The position numbers and the translations under genes were made by a program. From positions 1 through 33,636 of the forward strand of contig NZ_RSCL01000039.1 of the NCBI RefSeq assembly GCF_003991905.1: a stretch of DNA of 33,636 nt, given 5' to 3'. Below, piece by piece: positions 1 to 8,804 of this stretch. Position 1 is the first letter of the stretch, and each line of letters begins with the position of its first letter. The stretch comes from Dulcicalothrix desertica PCC 7102 (GTDB lineage: Bacteria > Cyanobacteriota > Cyanobacteriia > Cyanobacteriales > Nostocaceae). Under the pieces are notes generated by a model. It saw only the letters and a program-made list of their open reading frames with translations. It was not told where the DNA came from and made no database searches.

Positions 1-87
1 TTCGTCATCCTGAATTTTTGCTTTTTTCTTGGTTGTAATCTTTTGTACTTCAAATTGAAGTGCGGAATGTGGGTTATAAAATCATTA

Positions 88-474
88 TTACACAAACAAA
101 TCAGCATCAACTTTGAAAAAATCTCCTAACGCTTTAGCTTCGACTTTGCTAATTTCGCGTTTACCATTGACAACTTCAGAACTAATTACTCTAACTAAAT
201 CTGACTGCTTAATATCTTTTTGCTCCATTAAGAATACTAACATAGAATGAGGTGTAGACGATTGACCTGGAGCATAATATTCTTGCTCAAATTTTTCGAT
301 TAAAGTAATTAGCAAATCAAAAAGTTCATCTTCTTCAGGAGTCAAGTTACGCCGGTGCATAAGCTTTTCTACTATCGCTAAAGCTTTCTCATTTTCTTCT
401 TCATTTCTAATTAGCCTTGGTTGATACTTAGTTAAAAGCTCTTTATATTTATCTGAATTAAAAGTAAGGGTCAT
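88..474 (-). CDS. HigA-like antitoxin (Xre-type HTH), orphan
   Basis: A 128-residue protein whose N-terminus (LTFNSDKYKELLTKYQP) and C-terminal half (LVRVISSEVVNGKREISKVE...LGDFFKVDADLFV) match the HigA/Xre antitoxin family common in cyanobacteria, which binds its own operator and neutralises a HigB-type RNase. A clear Shine-Dalgarno AAGGAG sits about 10 nt before the ATG at 474. From memory, family members read roughly VIGSKGVVSEVVNGKR in the HTH, whereas here VISSEVVNGKR appears, about five residues shorter. The DNA-binding helix-turn-helix may therefore be damaged. No HigB toxin ORF is seen upstream (475-819 holds none), so it is probably solitary. Family assignment is confident; function as an active antitoxin is uncertain. 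Confidence 0.8.
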   Translation of the reverse strand: MTLTFNSDKYKELLTKYQPRLIRNEEENEKALAIVEKLMHRRNLTPEEDELFDLLITLIEKFEQEYYAPGQSSTPHSMLVFLMEQKDIKQSDLVRVISSEVVNGKREISKVEAKALGDFFKVDADLFV

Positions 475-545
475 TTTCCCAATGCTCCTTATTATATTAG
501 CTCGTAAGTAAGAAAGTTTTTTACAAAATGCTATTACACCTTTGG

Positions 546-658
546 AATTACAGCGGATTTAGTGTACATGCGGTGCATGTAGAGACTGTACATGTACGGT
601 CTTTACAAGGTTTTGGGCATTATGTATGTACCTCATATACCTGAAATTTGCTGTAATT
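546..658. repeat. MITE-like dispersed palindromic element
   Basis: About 113 bp bounded by imperfect inverted ends (AATTACAGCGGATTT at the left, AAATTTGCTGTAATT at the right). Inside are nested palindromes such as GTACATGCGGTGCATGTA and TGTACATGTA. It lies in the gene-free stretch 475-819. I recall similar ATTACAGC-ended elements as common in Nostocales genomes, but could not search. No ORF is present. The rest of 475-819 holds only a short copy of a dispersed motif (CTTCGTTCCTCAGCATGACA) at about 755-774. Confidence 0.55.
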
Positions 659-819
659 AGTTTAGATGCTTTTTAAGGTATAATAGCGTACTTGCATTTT
701 ATACTCAAAACGGCTTAAAACTAGACTTTTAAAGCAAGCAAAAATCTTTGAGATGCTTCGTTCCTCAGCATGACAAAGTTCACTTTTTACCCGTTTGCGG
801 TATATCTCTCTATATTATG

Positions 820-1218
820 TCAAACTTTACTTGTGCGCTGTTCGATATCTTCTAAAGTTTGTAGAACTAGACGTTTGGCTTCTAACTTCCATCCCCATTT
901 CTGTAAACCAACTGCTGCGGCGCCACCTGCCACAGTCGCGATAAAATCTAGGGGTTGCATAAAGGAAATACCCAGCAGTAAACCTAACCCAGCAATACCC
1001 CAAAAAGGCAAGGCAACCGTTTGACGCTGATTTAGTACAATTTGACTAATTGGGTCGGTAGGCATTTCAGCTATAAGTGCTTCTTTGACTTCCTTTTGCT
1101 CTCTAGCAGAAACGGAAAGACCTATTTTTTGCCTAAGCTTTTCAATTTTACGCGCGTCGGTGCTGTATTGCGTTAGCTCATCCTCTGCCATTAAAATTAA
1201 ACGTTCGTACTGTGACAT
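820..1218 (-). CDS. Small membrane protein, conserved hypothetical
   Basis: The ORF stays open upstream to 1386, but that extension is low-complexity sequence overlapping a dispersed palindrome. The likely start is therefore ATG 1218 (MSQYERLILMAEDEL), giving about 132 residues. The N-terminal half is charged and helical (KIEKLRQKIGLS...EQKEVKEAL). The C-terminal half has one or two hydrophobic stretches (ALPFWGIAGLGLLLGISFM and IATVAGGAAAVGL), followed by a charged tail. I do not recognise a named family. It looks like a cyanobacterial inner- or thylakoid-membrane hypothetical with a cytoplasmic coiled N-terminus. It is transcribed divergently from the LpxB-like gene. Confidence 0.6.
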   Translation of the reverse strand: MSQYERLILMAEDELTQYSTDARKIEKLRQKIGLSVSAREQKEVKEALIAEMPTDPISQIVLNQRQTVALPFWGIAGLGLLLGISFMQPLDFIATVAGGAAAVGLQKWGWKLEAKRLVLQTLEDIEQRTSKV

Positions 1219-1311
1219 AGCTTTGTTGTTAATCTTACAAAGTAGATTAACATTTACTGCGTAGCCTATAACCTTTTTGGCGCCTGTATTCTGTAGATTA
1301 TTATTTTCAGT

Positions 1312-1385
1312 GAGAAACCTGGTTTCTGTTGGTAAAATATTGAGGCTGTTGTGTTCAGTGATGGAGAAACCAGGTTTTAGAAACA
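1312..1385. repeat. Pair of AGAAACC/GGTTTCT palindromes
   Basis: Two copies of the short dispersed palindrome AGAAACCTGGTTTCT: a perfect one near 1312-1327 and a degenerate one near 1363-1384 (GGAGAAACCAGGTTTTAGAAAC). They lie in the divergent intergenic region between the membrane hypothetical and the LpxB-related gene. Such sequences are common cyanobacterial dispersed repeats; any regulatory role is unknown. Confidence 0.5.
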
Positions 1386-1436
1386 ATTTATATGATATTT
1401 GGCTCTTGAGTTTTAGTTTGTGTCAATTATTTGCTC

Positions 1437-2684
1437 ATGACTCCTGTAGATATTCTAATTTTGTCGAATGGTCCGGGTGAGGTGACAACTTGGGTGCGTC
1501 CTGTGGTGAAGGCTTTACGGCGCCTTTTGGGTGATAGTCGTGAAGATGTACGTATATCAGTGGTGCTGTCTCCTTGTCCTAATGCTAGCGGTAAGGAAGT
1601 TGAGATTGTGCTATCGTATCCTGAAGTTGACAGGGTGCAAGGCGCCGAATACTTCTTTCCATTTTTGCTACGGGGTAAAACTGCCCAAAATTGGGACTGG
1701 AGAAATAAGGGTGTTGTGGTATTTTTGGGTGGGGATCAATTTTTTTCTGTTGTTATTGGTAAGAGATTGGGTTACAAAACTGTTGTTTATGCTGAGTGGG
1801 ACGCGCGCTGGCATAATTTAATTGATAGGTTTGGGGTGATGAAACCCGAAGTTATGCCAAAATCGTCTAAATATGCGAACAAGTTTACTGTAGTTGGCGA
1901 TTTAATGGCGGAAGCAGGTGCATTAAATAATAATAATCAAATTCAAAACAATACTGATTCTTTAATTATTGGGATTCTTCCTGGTTCTAAAGCTGCAAAG
2001 TTGGCACAGGGTGTTCCTTTAACGCTGGCAATTGCTGAATATGTACACGAGCAAAAGCCGGAGATAAAATTTATAATTCCTGTGGCGCCGACTTTAGATT
2101 TACAAACTTTGGCTAGCTTTGCTGACCCCAAACAAAATCCTGTTGCTGAATACTTTCAATTTAAAGGCGCCTCTTTAATATCTGAATCTAATCAACTGCC
2201 AATTTTAAAAACAGCTAATGGTTTATGTGTTGAACTATATAAGCAAAATCCTGCTTACGATTTGTTAGCGCAGTGTAGCATTTGTTTAACTACGGTGGGC
2301 GCCAATACAGCAGAACTTGGTTCGCTTGCTGTGCCCATGATTGTTTTATTACCAACACAGCAGCTTGATGCGATGCGTTCGTGGGATGGTTTGCTGGGTA
2401 TACTCGCTAATTTGCCTGGTGTTGGCGCCAGTTTTGCCAAGTTAATAAATTGGTGGTTTTTACGGAAGAAGGGTTTACTAGCATGGCCTAATATTTGGGC
2501 ACAGCAAGAAATTGTCCCGGAGTTAGTCGGGAAACTTCAGCCTCAAGAGGTGGCGAGTATGGTTTTAGATTATTTGGATAATCCTGAGAAATTAGAAGAG
2601 GTTAGGAATAAATTAAAGGATGTGCGTGGTCAAGCTGGTGCTGCTGATAAATTGGCGCAAATTGTCAAAGAAGTTATAAGTTAG
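1437..2684 (+). CDS. Lipid-A-disaccharide synthase-related glycosyltransferase
   Basis: A 415-residue protein from ATG 1437 (MTPVDILILSNGPGEVTTW); an upstream TTG at 1431 would add two residues. The N-terminal SNGPGEV...W motif, the central GDLMAEAG and GILPGSKAAKLAQG segments, and the C-terminal TTVGANTAELGSL and PQEVASMVLDYL segments resemble LpxB and GT-B glycosyltransferases. LpxB joins UDP-diacylglucosamine and lipid X. Many cyanobacteria carry such LpxB-like proteins of unknown acceptor, so I call it 'related' and not lpxB. It is probably cytosolic or membrane-peripheral. No obvious Shine-Dalgarno is seen. It carries five or more GGCGCC palindromes. Confidence 0.75.
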   Translation: MTPVDILILSNGPGEVTTWVRPVVKALRRLLGDSREDVRISVVLSPCPNASGKEVEIVLSYPEVDRVQGAEYFFPFLLRGKTAQNWDWRNKGVVVFLGGDQFFSVVIGKRLGYKTVVYAEWDARWHNLIDRFGVMKPEVMPKSSKYANKFTVVGDLMAEAGALNNNNQIQNNTDSLIIGILPGSKAAKLAQGVPLTLAIAEYVHEQKPEIKFIIPVAPTLDLQTLASFADPKQNPVAEYFQFKGASLISESNQLPILKTANGLCVELYKQNPAYDLLAQCSICLTTVGANTAELGSLAVPMIVLLPTQQLDAMRSWDGLLGILANLPGVGASFAKLINWWFLRKKGLLAWPNIWAQQEIVPELVGKLQPQEVASMVLDYLDNPEKLEEVRNKLKDVRGQAGAADKLAQIVKEVIS

Positions 2685-2706
2685 AGGTTGTAATAAAGCG
2701 TAGGAA

Positions 2707-2766
2707 TAAGATTCTTCGTTCCTCAGAATGACAATTGTGGGATTCTTCGTTCCTCAGAATGACATT
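2707..2766. repeat. Direct repeat GATTCTTCGTTCCTCAGAAT x2
   Basis: Two adjacent direct copies of a ~24-bp motif (GATTCTTCGTTCCTCAGAAT plus GACA). A related copy (GATGCTTCGTTCCTCAGCAT) occurs at about 753-772. It is a short dispersed repeat with no coding content. Confidence 0.6.
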
Positions 2767-2787
2767 TTAAGTTGTTCTTTATATATT

Positions 2788-2861
2788 AACTCCTAACTCC
2801 TAACTCCTAACTCCTAACTCCTAACTCCTAACTCCTAACTCCTAACTCCTAACTCCTAACT
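2788..2861. repeat. STRR heptamer array (AACTCCT)n
   Basis: Roughly ten and a half perfect tandem copies of the heptanucleotide AACTCCT, the classical short tandemly repeated repetitive (STRR) sequence of heterocystous cyanobacteria. The array runs straight into the stop codon (CTA, 2860-2862, read on minus as TAG) of the neighbouring membrane protein, so expansion stopped at, or defines, the end of that gene. Confidence 0.9.
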
Positions 2862-3243
2862 ATTCTTCTGATTGTCCGTCTCTTCTGCCTAGTTCGTACA
2901 CTCCGCATCCCATGCAGGCTAGTATTCCGGTACTAATGCCCCAGCTTCCTCCTAAACCAAGGTCGAGAAGCCAGTTTGCGATGGCGCCAAAAATGAGGAA
3001 TGGCACTATGCTAAACACCGAAGCGTAAAATGCGTTTTGTGATTCTCTGGCTTTGCGAGTTTTCTCAAATTCTTCTTTGCTGGTATAAAGGAAACCCTCG
3101 GCGAAGTTAAACCAACGGTCGAGTAAATCTGTAACTTTGTCTCTGAGGTTTGAGAAAGCTAGATATAGTGCTAATGACCACAGACTGGCGCCTGCAATGG
3201 CAACTGTATTTATCTCAAAGCTAAAAGGTAATATTTCGAGCAT
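2860..3243 (-). CDS. Small membrane protein, hypothetical
   Basis: 127 residues with an N-terminal hydrophobic segment (VAIAGASLWSLALYLAF), a charged middle (LRDKVTDLLDRWFNFAEGF...EEFEKTRKARESQ) and two further hydrophobic segments (FYASVFSIVPFLIFGAIANW and GISTGILACMGCGVYEL), so probably three membrane passes. I do not recognise a named family. The reading frame ends exactly at the STRR array, so the original C-terminus may have been altered by repeat growth. It starts at ATG 3243. Confidence 0.6.
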   Translation of the reverse strand: MLEILPFSFEINTVAIAGASLWSLALYLAFSNLRDKVTDLLDRWFNFAEGFLYTSKEEFEKTRKARESQNAFYASVFSIVPFLIFGAIANWLLDLGLGGSWGISTGILACMGCGVYELGRRDGQSEE

Positions 3244-3525
3244 GATTTGAGGATGGGCGGCAAGGATAACGAGCGTTTATAAGAAGTTTAAGATTTAAGT
3301 TAACATTTTTTGGCAATTGGCAACATTGAAGTTTTCACCACGTCTAAAGTTATTGGTATTGATATTTTTAATACTTTGGCTAATGACCTTTTTAGTTGTT
3401 AAGCTAGATTGGACATAATTAACAATAGTATAAAATTATGTATAAAAAATACATGTTTATTTTGTTTAACAGTGTTAATACTGATAATAATCAGACTAAA
3501 CCTAATTGCCTTGAGGAAGCTTCGG

Positions 3526-4209
3526 ATGAGTAGACGGCTACAAAAAACATTAAAAACTGGAGCCATCTTATTTTTATTAGGATTGAGTCTGGCAGTTTCA
3601 ATCATTCTATTTCCTAAGCAAGAAGTCGCAATGGCAACTTCTAACTGGCGAGCAGCTTCATTTCCAGTAGAAAATTTTCAAGCTTACACGTCCCCTTTTG
3701 GCTACCGTCCTTCCGCAACAGGTGGAGGTGGTTGGGAGTTTCACAGCGGTTTAGATATAGCGGCGCCGCGAGGTAGTTATATTCGTAATTGGTGGACAGG
3801 TGTAGTTATAAAGGTAGAAAACCGTGGCGCCTGTGGTACCCATTTAGTTATTCAATCAGGACAATGGCAGCATACTTACTGTCATATGGAAGGAAATGTT
3901 GAAGTTGCAAATGGTGTACGTTATATGGTTGACCGTGCGGGTGGTATTCAAATAGCGCAAGGTATGCAAATTCCCGCAGGAGCTAGAATTGGTCGTGTTG
4001 GGATGAGTGGACGCACTACAGGACCCCATCTACATTGGGGATTAAAATATAACGGCAATCATGTTGACCCAGCGTTTATACTGCGGTCTATGTTCGCACA
4101 ACAACCATCTGGTGTAAGACAAGCAAGACAAGGTTCTTCTTTGATTAAGCAGCAGCAAACACAAATCAATATTCAAGAGTCTAAATTTATTCGTGATTCT
4201 GGATATTAA
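3526..4209 (+). CDS. M23-family metallopeptidase, membrane-anchored
   Basis: From ATG 3526, preceded by GAGGA eight nt upstream, it encodes about 227 residues. A TTG 39 codons earlier also keeps the frame open, but it lacks such a site. The N-terminus is a signal anchor (TGAILFLLGLSLAVSIILF). The LytM/M23 zinc ligands are visible: H73 and D77 in HSGLDIAAPRG, and H168/H170 in GPHLHWGL, with H116/H120 in the WQHTYCHM segment. M23 enzymes cleave peptidoglycan peptide cross-links in the periplasm. The C-terminal 40 residues are Gln/Arg-rich and beyond the catalytic domain. An STRR block follows directly. Confidence 0.88.
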   Translation: MSRRLQKTLKTGAILFLLGLSLAVSIILFPKQEVAMATSNWRAASFPVENFQAYTSPFGYRPSATGGGGWEFHSGLDIAAPRGSYIRNWWTGVVIKVENRGACGTHLVIQSGQWQHTYCHMEGNVEVANGVRYMVDRAGGIQIAQGMQIPAGARIGRVGMSGRTTGPHLHWGLKYNGNHVDPAFILRSMFAQQPSGVRQARQGSSLIKQQQTQINIQESKFIRDSGY

Positions 4210-4214
4210 TAATA

Positions 4215-4341
4215 AGTGCTGAGTTGAAAGTGCTGAGTGCTGAGTAGAGTTAGGAGTTAGGAGTTAGAAGTTAGGAGTTAGGAGTTAAAACTCAGCACTC
4301 AGCACTCAGCACTCAGCACTCAGCACTCAGCACTCAGCACT
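4215..4341. repeat. Composite STRR block (AGTGCTG / GTTAGGA / ACTCAGC)
   Basis: A mosaic of three heptamer types. AGTGCTG units come first, then GTTAGGA units, then a run of ACTCAGC units, which are the reverse complement of the first type. It can therefore fold into a large hairpin between the 3' ends of the convergent M23 and ftsH genes, where it could act as a transcription barrier. The last unit stops 2 nt before the ftsH stop codon. Confidence 0.85.
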
Positions 4342-4343
4342 CA

Positions 4344-6260
4344 TTACTGACTAGCTTTTGCTAACTCTTTCTCAGGAAGTTGTGTATATTCGGCGACAAT
4401 TTGACGGAATTGTTCGCCTTCAATAGTTTCCTGTTCAACTAGCAAATCAACTAAACGGTCAACTAGGGCGCGGTTTTCACGGATAATTCGGCGCGCTTCT
4501 TGGTAACATTGAGTAGCGATTTCTCTGACTTTGCGGTCAATCTTAATTGCCACTTCTTCAGAGTATTCATTACGTGTTACCCAGTCACGACCTAAGAATA
4601 CGTCATAATTTTGGTTTTCTAACGCTACTAAACCTAAATCTGTCATCCCGTACATCGTTACCATTTTACGGGCAATATTTGTCACCATCTTCAAATCCCC
4701 ACTGGCGCCTCCAGTAACTTCGGGTTCGCCAAATACTTCAACTTCAGAAGCTTTTCCACCCAAGGTCATGGTGATGTTGTCTTTCATCCATGCGCGTGTG
4801 TAAAGTCCACTGTCGATAACTTCTTCGTTTAAGATTTGCTGCGAGAAACCACCGACACCACCCGAACGGGGAATAATTGTGACTTTATTAAGGGGGTCAG
4901 AGTGTGGTAATAATGTTGCTAACAGTGCGTGTCCAATTTCGTGATAAGCAATTAAACGTTTTTTCTTGCTATCCATTAATGGGTTTAAAGTTAACCCTAT
5001 CGTCAAACGGTCAATAGCATCATCTATTTCTAATGGTGTTATCGCTTCTTTACGGCGCCGCGCAGTTAAAATTGCAGCTTCATTAAGTAAGTTTGCTAAG
5101 TCGGCGCCTGTAAAACCTGGTGTACGACGTGCGATAACTTCCAAAGAAACTGCGGGGTCTACTTTCTTATTACGTGCATGTACCTTAAGAACTTCTAAAC
5201 GTCCTTTACGGTCGGGTGCATCAACAATCACCTGACGGTCAAAGCGTCCTGGACGTAATAATGCAGCATCAAGGACATCAGGACGGTTCGTAGCAGCAAT
5301 AATAATGATACCGTTGTTACCTTCAAAACCGTCCATCTCAGTAAGCAACTGGTTGAGGGTTTGTTCGCGTTCGTCGTTTCCGCCACCAATACCCGCACCA
5401 CGCTGCCGACCAACGGCATCGATTTCATCTATAAATATTAAACAAGGAGCATTATCTTTAGCTTTTTTAAATAAGTCGCGAACACGAGAGGCGCCAACAC
5501 CCACGAACATCTCAACAAATTCTGAGCCAGAAATACTAAAGAAAGGTACAGCAGCTTCTCCAGCGATAGCTTTAGCAAGTAATGTTTTACCAGTTCCTGG
5601 AGGACCAACTAATAATACACCTTTAGGAATACGGGCGCCGACTGCTGTAAATTTTTCTGGCTGTTTCAGGAAAGTAACAACCTCTTGAAGTTCTTCTTTA
5701 GCTTCTTCAATACCAGCAACATCATCAAACTTAATCCCAGTTTTAGCTTCCATTTGGAAACGCGCACGGGTTTTACCGAAGTTCATCGCTTGCGAAGAAG
5801 CATTCGAGGAACGACGTAAAAACAGTAGCATCAACGCGACTAAAGGCAAAATCCAGATTAAATTGATTAATAACCCAACAGCAGCACGACTGTTTGCCGA
5901 AGAAGCTTCTCCAAACTCAACTTTGTTTTGTCTGAGTTTAGCTATCAACTCCCCGTTTTGATTCAAAAGCTGCACTCGTAGTGGTGGTGCATCTGGCTTT
6001 TGATTCTTTAAATAAACTCTCGCTGTTTGGTCGGTCTCGTCAAGTTCAACCTTCCTGACTTCCCCGCTACTGGCTTTTTTAATCAGTTCACTATAGCTCA
6101 ACTGATTGTCTGACCTTTGCTGTTGTTGCTGTTGAGCCATAACAGGCGCCACACCTACCACAGAAGGCATCATTATCATACCTGCTGCTAGCGCCCCTGT
6201 TAAAGCTAAACGCTTTACTGGTTGACGCTTGGCATCGAAGTTTTTCTCTAATTTTTCCAT
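4344..6260 (-). CDS. ftsH: ATP-dependent zinc metalloprotease FtsH
   Basis: About 638 residues from ATG 6260, with AAGG eight nt upstream; the frame is open to 6323 but without better signals. A membrane-anchored AAA+ protease that extracts and degrades membrane proteins, in cyanobacteria including damaged photosystem subunits. Visible: N-terminal hydrophobic segment and Q-rich stretch (residues 43-48), second membrane segment (about 129-148), Walker A GPPGTGKT (219-226), Walker B IFIDEID (275-281), arginine fingers in RPGRFDR, zinc site HEIGH (440-444), and third ligand D522 in GGASGDL. The SGGVGGF and DSGLYTRAW features fit the FtsH1/FtsH4-type better than FtsH2/FtsH3 (from memory). The usual RAAEE stretch reads KASEV here. 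Confidence 0.96.
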   Translation of the reverse strand: MEKLEKNFDAKRQPVKRLALTGALAAGMIMMPSVVGVAPVMAQQQQQQRSDNQLSYSELIKKASSGEVRKVELDETDQTARVYLKNQKPDAPPLRVQLLNQNGELIAKLRQNKVEFGEASSANSRAAVGLLINLIWILPLVALMLLFLRRSSNASSQAMNFGKTRARFQMEAKTGIKFDDVAGIEEAKEELQEVVTFLKQPEKFTAVGARIPKGVLLVGPPGTGKTLLAKAIAGEAAVPFFSISGSEFVEMFVGVGASRVRDLFKKAKDNAPCLIFIDEIDAVGRQRGAGIGGGNDEREQTLNQLLTEMDGFEGNNGIIIIAATNRPDVLDAALLRPGRFDRQVIVDAPDRKGRLEVLKVHARNKKVDPAVSLEVIARRTPGFTGADLANLLNEAAILTARRRKEAITPLEIDDAIDRLTIGLTLNPLMDSKKKRLIAYHEIGHALLATLLPHSDPLNKVTIIPRSGGVGGFSQQILNEEVIDSGLYTRAWMKDNITMTLGGKASEVEVFGEPEVTGGASGDLKMVTNIARKMVTMYGMTDLGLVALENQNYDVFLGRDWVTRNEYSEEVAIKIDRKVREIATQCYQEARRIIRENRALVDRLVDLLVEQETIEGEQFRQIVAEYTQLPEKELAKASQ

Positions 6261-6563
6261 AAAAAGAACCTTTGTTTTGCTGCTAATATTTGCGCTAGCC
6301 TTGGTAGTGTTTGTTGGCTTCAAAATAAGTAACTATATTTCTAATCTAGTTTAACGTCTATAAATAATGTTCCTACCGTTTTTACCACACCCAGGAATAA
6401 ATCCGCATGTTGGTAAGTCAGAACATCTGTATTTATATATAACTAACATATAAGCAATGTAGGCGCCATTCGCTTACTGTAATTTACATGTTATAATATT
6501 AATGTATCAATTTGAACTTACTTTGTGTGGATAACCGATAGATAATTGTTCGTCATAAGAAGC

Positions 6564-6624
6564 CGTTGTAAGGACTCGTTGTAAGGACTCGTTGTAAGGA
6601 CTCGTTGTAAGGACTTCAGTCCTT
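6564..6624. repeat. Four 13-bp tandem repeats ending in a hairpin
   Basis: Four perfect tandem copies of CGTTGTAAGGACT (6564-6615). The last AAGGACT pairs with AGTCCTT to give a 7-bp stem with a 2-nt loop (6609-6624), overlapping the stop codon of the NUDIX fragment. It sits in the ftsH upstream gap (6261-6622), which otherwise holds only AT-rich sequence and one GGCGCC at about 6462. The hairpin resembles a repeat-derived terminator but lacks a clean T-tract. Confidence 0.7.
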
Positions 6625-6838
6625 AATCAAAATCCGCAGGTAGATGCGGGTTACGATAATACTCAAAGCATTTTGTAATTTGATGCGGTAAAACTCGCCC
6701 TATGGATAGTTCAGGAATTGAATCCTCAGCAAAAAATCCAACATCATCAGTTTCAATGCTTGTAGCTGCACTTCCACCCACCAATTCGCAGTGAAAAAGT
6801 AATTTATACATATAATACGGAAAAGGAGTATGTGCTGA
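6623..6838 (-). pseudogene. NUDIX hydrolase, 3' fragment
   Basis: The last ~65-70 residues (PFPYYMYKLLFHCELVGG...TDDVGFFAEDSIPELSIGRVLP...FEYYRNPHLPADFD) match the C-terminal end of a cyanobacterial NUDIX hydrolase with an N-terminal extension domain, as I remember that family. The catalytic Nudix box is absent. The frame runs upstream until it meets the STRR array at about 6838, so the 5' two-thirds of the gene is lost at the repeat boundary. Confident that it is a fragment; moderately confident of the family. Confidence 0.6.
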
Positions 6839-6921
6839 GTGCTGAGTGCTGAGTGCTGAGTGCTGAGTAAATTCATAACTTTAAAATTATACTCAGCACT
6901 CAGCACTTTCTACTCAGCACT
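6832..6921. repeat. STRR inverted pair (GTGCTGA)n ... (CTCAGCA)n
   Basis: About five GTGCTGA units (6832-6868), then an AT-rich spacer, then inverted ACTCAGC units (about 6890-6921). The two arms are complementary and could form a hairpin just downstream of the pgk stop codon. The left arm marks the breakpoint of the NUDIX fragment. Confidence 0.85.
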
Positions 6922-6926
6922 ATTTT

Positions 6927-8129
6927 TTACGCTTCATTCAGCGCAGCAATACCAGGTAGTACTTTACCTTCGAGTAATTCTAAGCTGGCGCCACCACCAG
7001 TAGAAATATGGCTCATTTGGTCAGCTAAACCAACTTTTTCGACGGCAGCTACTGAGTCACCACCACCAATAATGGTAATGGCGCCTTTTTTGCTGATATC
7101 AGCGAGGGTATGGGCAATAGCTTCAGTACCAACAGCGAATTTATCGAATTCAAATACACCCATTGGACCATTCCAAATTACAGTTTTACAGTCAGCAAGA
7201 GCTTCTTGGAAAACTTTCACAGAGTCAGGGCCAATATCCAAACCCATCCAGCCATCAGGAATCTTCTCAACGCTGACGGTTTGCGAGTTTGCATCTTTAT
7301 CGAATTTATCGGCAACAACTACGTCGGTAGGAAGTAAGAAAGTTACACCTTTTTCTTTAGCTTTAGCTTCGAGAGTGCGTGCAAGTTCAATTTTGTCGTC
7401 TTCAACCAGCGAGCTACCAACGTTCAAACCACGAGCTTTGTAAAATGTGAAAATCATCCCACCACCAATGATGAGCTTGTCACATTTTTCTAACAGAGAT
7501 TCGATAACACCAATTTTGCTCGATACTTTGGAACCACCAATAATAGCAGCCAAAGGACGCTGAGGATTTGCAATTGCATTCTCTAAGTATTGCAATTCCT
7601 TTTCAATCAAGTATCCAGCAACCGAGGGGCTAAGATACTTGGTGACACCTTCAGTCGAAGCATGGGCACGGTGCGCTGTACCAAATGCGTCGTTTACGTA
7701 CAAATCAGCATTTGATGCCAATTTTTGAGCAAACTCGGCATCGTTCTTTTCTTCCTCTTTGTAGAAGCGAACGTTTTCAAGTAGTAATACTTGCCCATTT
7801 TGCAGTGACCCAACTTTGGCGCCGACTTCATCACCAATACAATCATCGCACTTAACGACTTCTTGTCCCAGCAACTCAGATAAACGCGCCGCCACTGGAG
7901 TTAGACGCAATTTGTCATCAACACCCTTTGGACGACCAAAGTGACTAGCAAGGATTACCTTAGCACCCTTACTAGCCAAATCTTGAATTGTCGGTAGTGC
8001 CGCACGGATACGTGTATCATCCGTGATATTGCCCGCATCATCAAGGGGCACATTGAAATCTACCCGTACAAATGCTCGCTTACCAGACAAGTCAGATGCA
8101 GATAAATTTGCTAAAGATTTCTTCGACAC
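6927..8129 (-). CDS. pgk: Phosphoglycerate kinase
   Basis: 400 residues, the usual Pgk length. It interconverts 1,3-bisphosphoglycerate and 3-phosphoglycerate with ADP/ATP in glycolysis and the Calvin cycle (cytosol). Recognisable are the N-terminal substrate segment [13 protein letters not shown], the [10 protein letters not shown] motif, the hinge/nucleotide region [18 protein letters not shown], and the C-terminal [13 protein letters not shown] and [14 protein letters not shown] motifs. The start is GTG at 8129, supported by a perfect AGGAGG seven nt upstream. It is divergent from the universal stress gene, and its end abuts the STRR pair. Confidence 0.98.
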   Translation of the reverse strand: MSKKSLANLSASDLSGKRAFVRVDFNVPLDDAGNITDDTRIRAALPTIQDLASKGAKVILASHFGRPKGVDDKLRLTPVAARLSELLGQEVVKCDDCIGDEVGAKVGSLQNGQVLLLENVRFYKEEEKNDAEFAQKLASNADLYVNDAFGTAHRAHASTEGVTKYLSPSVAGYLIEKELQYLENAIANPQRPLAAIIGGSKVSSKIGVIESLLEKCDKLIIGGGMIFTFYKARGLNVGSSLVEDDKIELARTLEAKAKEKGVTFLLPTDVVVADKFDKDANSQTVSVEKIPDGWMGLDIGPDSVKVFQEALADCKTVIWNGPMGVFEFDKFAVGTEAIAHTLADISKKGAITIIGGGDSVAAVEKVGLADQMSHISTGGGASLELLEGKVLPGIAALNEA

Positions 8130-8219
8130 GGCACAACCTCCTGATTACCTGAATGCTATGTTTTGAATAAATAGAACCATCCAGATTGTACCGAGTCATG
8201 GGGGCCGGAAGTGAACACT

Positions 8220-8624
8220 ATGTTCAAAACAGTATTATTTCCTATCGATCAAAGTCGCGAAGCACGTGAAGCGGCTGATGTAGTCGTCAATGTAGTTCAA
8301 ACGTACAAAAGTCGTTTGGTGCTGTTGTCGGTGGTAGAACCAACTACCGACGGTGAGTCTATTGACCCAATGCAGTCACCTTTATCGGTAGCGAAATTAC
8401 TCGAAAACGCCAAAGCAGTGTTTGAACAGCAAAGCATTCCAACCGAAGTTATCGAACGTGAAGGTAAACCCGCGTTTACCATTTGCGATGTTGCTGATGA
8501 AGTTGGAGCAAATCTAATTATCATGGGATGTCGAGGAATGGGGTTAACCGAAGAAGGGTTAACCGATAGCGTCACCAACCGGGTGATTAATCTTTCCCCA
8601 TGTCCTGTGTTAATCGTGCCGTAA
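8220..8624 (+). CDS. Universal stress protein (UspA family)
   Basis: About 134 residues from ATG 8220 (MFKTVLFPIDQSREA); a GTG at 8211 would add three. Typical UspA fold signatures are the N-terminal VLFPIDQS and the C-terminal IIMGCRGMG...SVTNRVINLSPCPVLIVP. In ATP-binding members the loop is G-2x-G-9x-G(S/T). Here the last Gly position is Asp (GCRGMGLTEEGLTDS), so nucleotide binding may be altered. Such proteins are small cytosolic stress-survival factors. It is divergent from pgk. Confidence 0.9.
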   Translation: MFKTVLFPIDQSREAREAADVVVNVVQTYKSRLVLLSVVEPTTDGESIDPMQSPLSVAKLLENAKAVFEQQSIPTEVIEREGKPAFTICDVADEVGANLIIMGCRGMGLTEEGLTDSVTNRVINLSPCPVLIVP

Positions 8625-8630
8625 AGTGTA

Positions 8631-8655
8631 GTATGGTGGGCAGTGCCCACCATAC
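8631..8655. repeat. Perfect 12-bp-arm palindrome (GTATGGTGGGCA)
   Basis: GTATGGTGGGCA, then one G, then its exact reverse complement, six nt after the stop codon of the universal stress gene. It may act as a transcription terminator or mRNA stabiliser, although no T-run follows. The core resembles a dispersed cyanobacterial repeat. Confidence 0.75.
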
Positions 8656-8804
8656 ATTCTCAGTAATTTCTACAGCTTGTTGCTTAAGTTTATGTAGGCT
8701 AAAATTCAGTAAAATAAATTAATACTTATTTTAATTACTTCGAGCAAATTCAATTAATTGCTTGAGCTATTAATAAAACTCAGTATTATTACTGTGAATA
8801 TATA

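Noticed and set aside
770-1024. 84-codon plus ORF
   Set aside because: Opposite the small membrane protein and starting inside a dispersed repeat; translation is Pro/Ser/Lys-rich without any family resemblance.
2788-2861. Possible CRISPR array in the tandem repeats at 2788, 4215 and 6832
   Set aside because: The unit is 7 bp with no unique spacers; these are STRR arrays.
4966-5688. ORFs opposite ftsH on plus
   Set aside because: Antisense shadows of a clearly conserved coding sequence; no start signals.
7072-7443. ORFs opposite pgk
   Set aside because: Antisense shadows of pgk.
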